Shown here: one piece after another, positions 47,141 through 64,000 of the stretch
How positions within the stretch are numbered: position 1 is the first letter of the stretch
Layout: each line of letters begins with the position of its first letter
Source of the DNA: Amoebidium appalachense
Lineage: Eukaryota; Ichthyosporea
NCBI GenBank assembly: GCA_963693365.1
Contig: CAVNZM010000003.1
Coordinates: 14,570,001 to 14,634,000 of the forward strand
Direction of reading: 5' to 3'
Length of the DNA: 64,000 nucleotides
Program-made: the position numbers and the translations under genes
Notes under the pieces: model-generated
What the model saw: only the letters and a program-made list of their open reading frames with translations
The model's database searches: none
Told to the model about the DNA's origin: nothing

Positions 47141-47400
47141 GGGTTCTGCAAAGGCACACGTTTATACCAACTGTTTACTGTTATGCATTGAATTAACTAA
47201 TTAATAGTGAGGGGTCAATAACCCAATGCAAAGTTCATTCTTTCAATCACTATCATAGTTTGTAGAAACTAAAACATTCTTTAAGCGTGCTTATACCTGA
47301 CTTGGTCGTCTTTAACTATAAGGCACGTTCATCTACGACCGTTGAGGTGGTGACCTTATTTCGTTCGCTTTCGAGACACACAAAATGCATTTGTGTATCC

Positions 47401-47478
<78 letters not shown>

Positions 47479-47631
47479 TTATGTGTGCACGCGCCCGTGC
47501 ACGTGTGTATGTAGATCCGCACGTGTGCACACACTCGCATGTTCCCTGTCTGGGAATATAACAAAAACACAGACTGCTCGAGCCTACCTGCCCGCGGCTG
47601 TGCATTTTTTTTTCAACTCTCACAGCCTTTT
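47141..47631. other. 3' flank of the kinase gene with GT microsatellite
   Basis: On the kinase strand this is the 3' untranslated and downstream region. It contains (GT)n at 47,403-47,475 (CA on the kinase strand). I see no perfect AATAAA signal close to the stop. Confidence 0.5.
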
Positions 47632-62026
<14,395 letters not shown>

Positions 62027-62423
62027 TGTTCTAACTCCTTATCCTCACCACATGTAACGCATTTTTTGTTATGAAATTGATGCTAACCCTCTAGATCTGA
62101 AAAGTAAAGTAGTCTGGTGTACAATCGACCCCGTTTCTGAAACTCACGAAAAGCGATGGAGGCGAATTAGGTGCATATGCTGTGCCTAAGCGTGTTTTTT
62201 TCCCCAAAATAATAATCACTTCAAGGGAACAAACAGAACACAAGCTAACTAAAAACATCACAAACTCAATCACCTCTACTCAAACCTCTCTCTCTCTCTC
62301 CTAGAGCTCCCGCCTGCCGGAGACTACGGTAACGGTCGCGGCCCCTACATGATGACGTAACAGGGTTCGTGACGTCACATTAAGATATGACGAATTTTGT
62401 AGTTCTCAGACTATCCCGTCTAG

Positions 62424-62427
<4 letters not shown>
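62027..62427 (-). promoter_or_regulatory. Kinase 5' flank with CRE-like sites
   Basis: Upstream of the ATG are a palindromic TGACGTCA (62,370-62,377) and a half-conserved TGACGTAA (62,353-62,360), 10 bp apart. They match the binding site of CREB/ATF-type bZIP proteins. A CT repeat (62,287-62,302) is nearer the ATG. I see no clear TATA box. Confidence 0.4.
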
Positions 62428-62475
<48 letters not shown>

Positions 62476-62503
62476 AATGATAATAATAATAATAATAATA
62501 ATA
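62428..62503. repeat. AT and AAT microsatellites
   Basis: (AT)n at 62,428-62,460 followed by (AAT)n to 62,503. Confidence 0.95.
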
Positions 62504-63038
62504 AAAGTAACGAAGTCTTGGAAGTGACTTTGCATTCATTTAATGTTAGTGCAGACTTTGTTGAACTTGCCATTATGTCTGGCCGCCCGGACATTTTCAT
62601 TCTCGGTCTTCGTTTTGTTTATCAAAGTTTCGTAGCCCTAGGCTGATTCTAGTTTTAATTCTGCCCTTCCCCCCCCCCCCACCCCCCACCCCCACCCCCC
62701 ACCCCCACCCTCCCCCCTCCCCCCCTCAGGACCACGTCCCCACGTCCCCCCCCCCCCCCCCCCCCCCGTGCACCTCCCGGGGTTCTCCGGCCTCCCCCTT
62801 CTCCCGGGCCCTCCTGCCCCTCGGCCTCCCCCTCCTCGAGGCCTCCACCACTCCCCTCCCCAACCCCCCCTCTCCCGCACGGCCCCCCGCAGGGACCCTC
62901 CCCCTGCCCAAGATTCCGCCCGGAAAACCGTGACAAAGTTAACAATAGGACTTTCTGCCCCCTCTTTCACTCAAACTTTCTAACAAAAACTCTTTGGAAT
63001 TTGTTTACCGATACATTTTCATATTTTTGTGCCTAATA

Positions 63039-63080
<42 letters not shown>

Positions 63081-63325
63081 ACCACCACCACCACCACCAC
63101 CACCACCACCACCACCACCACCACCACTACCACCACTACCACCACACACACACACACAGACCAAAAAAAAAAAACAAAAAAAAACTAACCGGCACGTACA
63201 TACCACCATGACCGCCACCACCACCTCCACCTTGCAACCTTACCCCCGTATCCTCCCCCCCCCCCCTCCCCCTCTCTCTCCCCCCCCTCCCCCCACACAC
63301 ACACACACACATATATACACAGTGT

Positions 63326-63380
<55 letters not shown>

Positions 63381-64000
63381 ACACACAACCACCACCTCCC
63401 GTCAAAATATCTCCACGTGCGTCTATCTACATTCCCCACTCAGTCATCCCCCCCCCCCCCCCCTTTCGGAACCCTACTGTGATCCAAGGCTCCCCAATCG
63501 CTGGACCCCCCCGGGCCCCCCCAGTTCTCCCTCTCCTCCTCCCCCTCCTCTTCCCCCCCCCCTCCCTCCCCGCGTCCCCTGCCTGAGCCTATCTTCCCCC
63601 CTCCCACCATAACCCCGTGATGCACTACCATTTGTGCATTCCGCACATCATAAATAGACTTGCTCCAGTCCTCCCCCCCCCTCCCCCCCTCCCCCCCTCG
63701 CGCAAGGGGAAAAAAGCACGCACACGCATGCACAACAATGCACCGTCGTAGTAACCTCACCAACACATAAACAAACTCGCGAGCGGCTCCTGCATGTATG
63801 AAGTTATTCAATATGTGCATGTTTGTCCAAACTACATCACTTGCTTTATTACAGCGTGACGTAGGAATTTGCCCTGTTTCCACGTTTTCCATTTCAATGA
63901 ATCAACCCACGCACGTCATGATTGGCTTAGCGATTCATAGTTTTAAATTGGGGAGCGGGGTAATAATGACTTTCTTTGGGGGGGGGGGGGGGGGGGGGGG
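62504..64000. other. Simple repeats and unassigned DNA to window end
   Basis: It includes C-rich DNA (62,669-62,900), a C run plus (CCA)n and (CA)n (63,041-63,158), more CA (63,294-63,376), C runs near 63,450 and 63,676 and a terminal G run. A minus-strand ORF at 63,440-63,892 has about 70 ordinary-looking codons before it becomes low complexity. I cannot assign it. Confidence 0.5.

Overview
The window is nuclear DNA of a unicellular eukaryote, packed with transposons and microsatellites, with an apparent block of mitochondrial DNA in the middle. Evidence for a eukaryote: spliced genes with GT-AG introns, LTR, DIRS-type and LINE retrotransposons, a tRNA-headed SINE, and a CDK12-type kinase gene with 14 exons. 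The mitochondrial block reads TGA as Trp and has group I introns in nad5, including one at the EG|PTPVSA site. Together these fit a holozoan or other opisthokont protist (for example an ichthyosporean), but this placement is inference.

Layout. 1-1,286: end of a deleted tyrosine-recombinase (DIRS/PAT/Ngaro-type) element. 2,422-11,985: a Ty3/gypsy-type element with decayed coding sequence, carrying nested insertions of a complete-looking DIRS-type element (3,360-8,770, minus strand) and a 590-bp SINE (10,838-11,427). 13,346-21,583: a young chromovirus with near-identical LTRs and a 5-bp target duplication. Its gag, protease and RT-RNaseH-integrase-chromodomain regions lie in one reading frame, separated only by a UAG and a UGA. 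21,760-22,245: LINE reverse-transcriptase fragment. 22,385-25,763: second deleted DIRS-type copy. 25,764-28,270: degenerate GGATATCC-rich satellite-like DNA. 28,284-35,325: long CA/GT arrays with two orphan minus-strand exons, a collapsed LTR element and a Plavaka-like transposase remnant.

35,366-44,940: mitochondrial-type DNA holding a LAGLIDADG endonuclease ORF, the 3' two-thirds of nad5 split by a 1.0-kb group I intron, and a field of shuffled atp6, cox1 and intron fragments with tandem repeats and a 500-N gap. It is either a NUMT or a mis-joined mitochondrial contig. 45,050-45,560: another LINE RT fragment.

47,632-62,026 (minus): a CDK12/13/CTK1-like kinase. I reconstructed 14 exons whose phases agree across all 13 introns, giving 531 codons. 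The introns are filled with homopolymer G/C runs, CA/GT arrays and copies of a short repeat family ending in poly(C). 62,027-64,000 is the upstream region, with CRE-like sites and simple repeats.

Two retroelement classes here occur as an apparently competent copy beside defective relatives that seem to have moved recently, which suggests mobilisation in trans.
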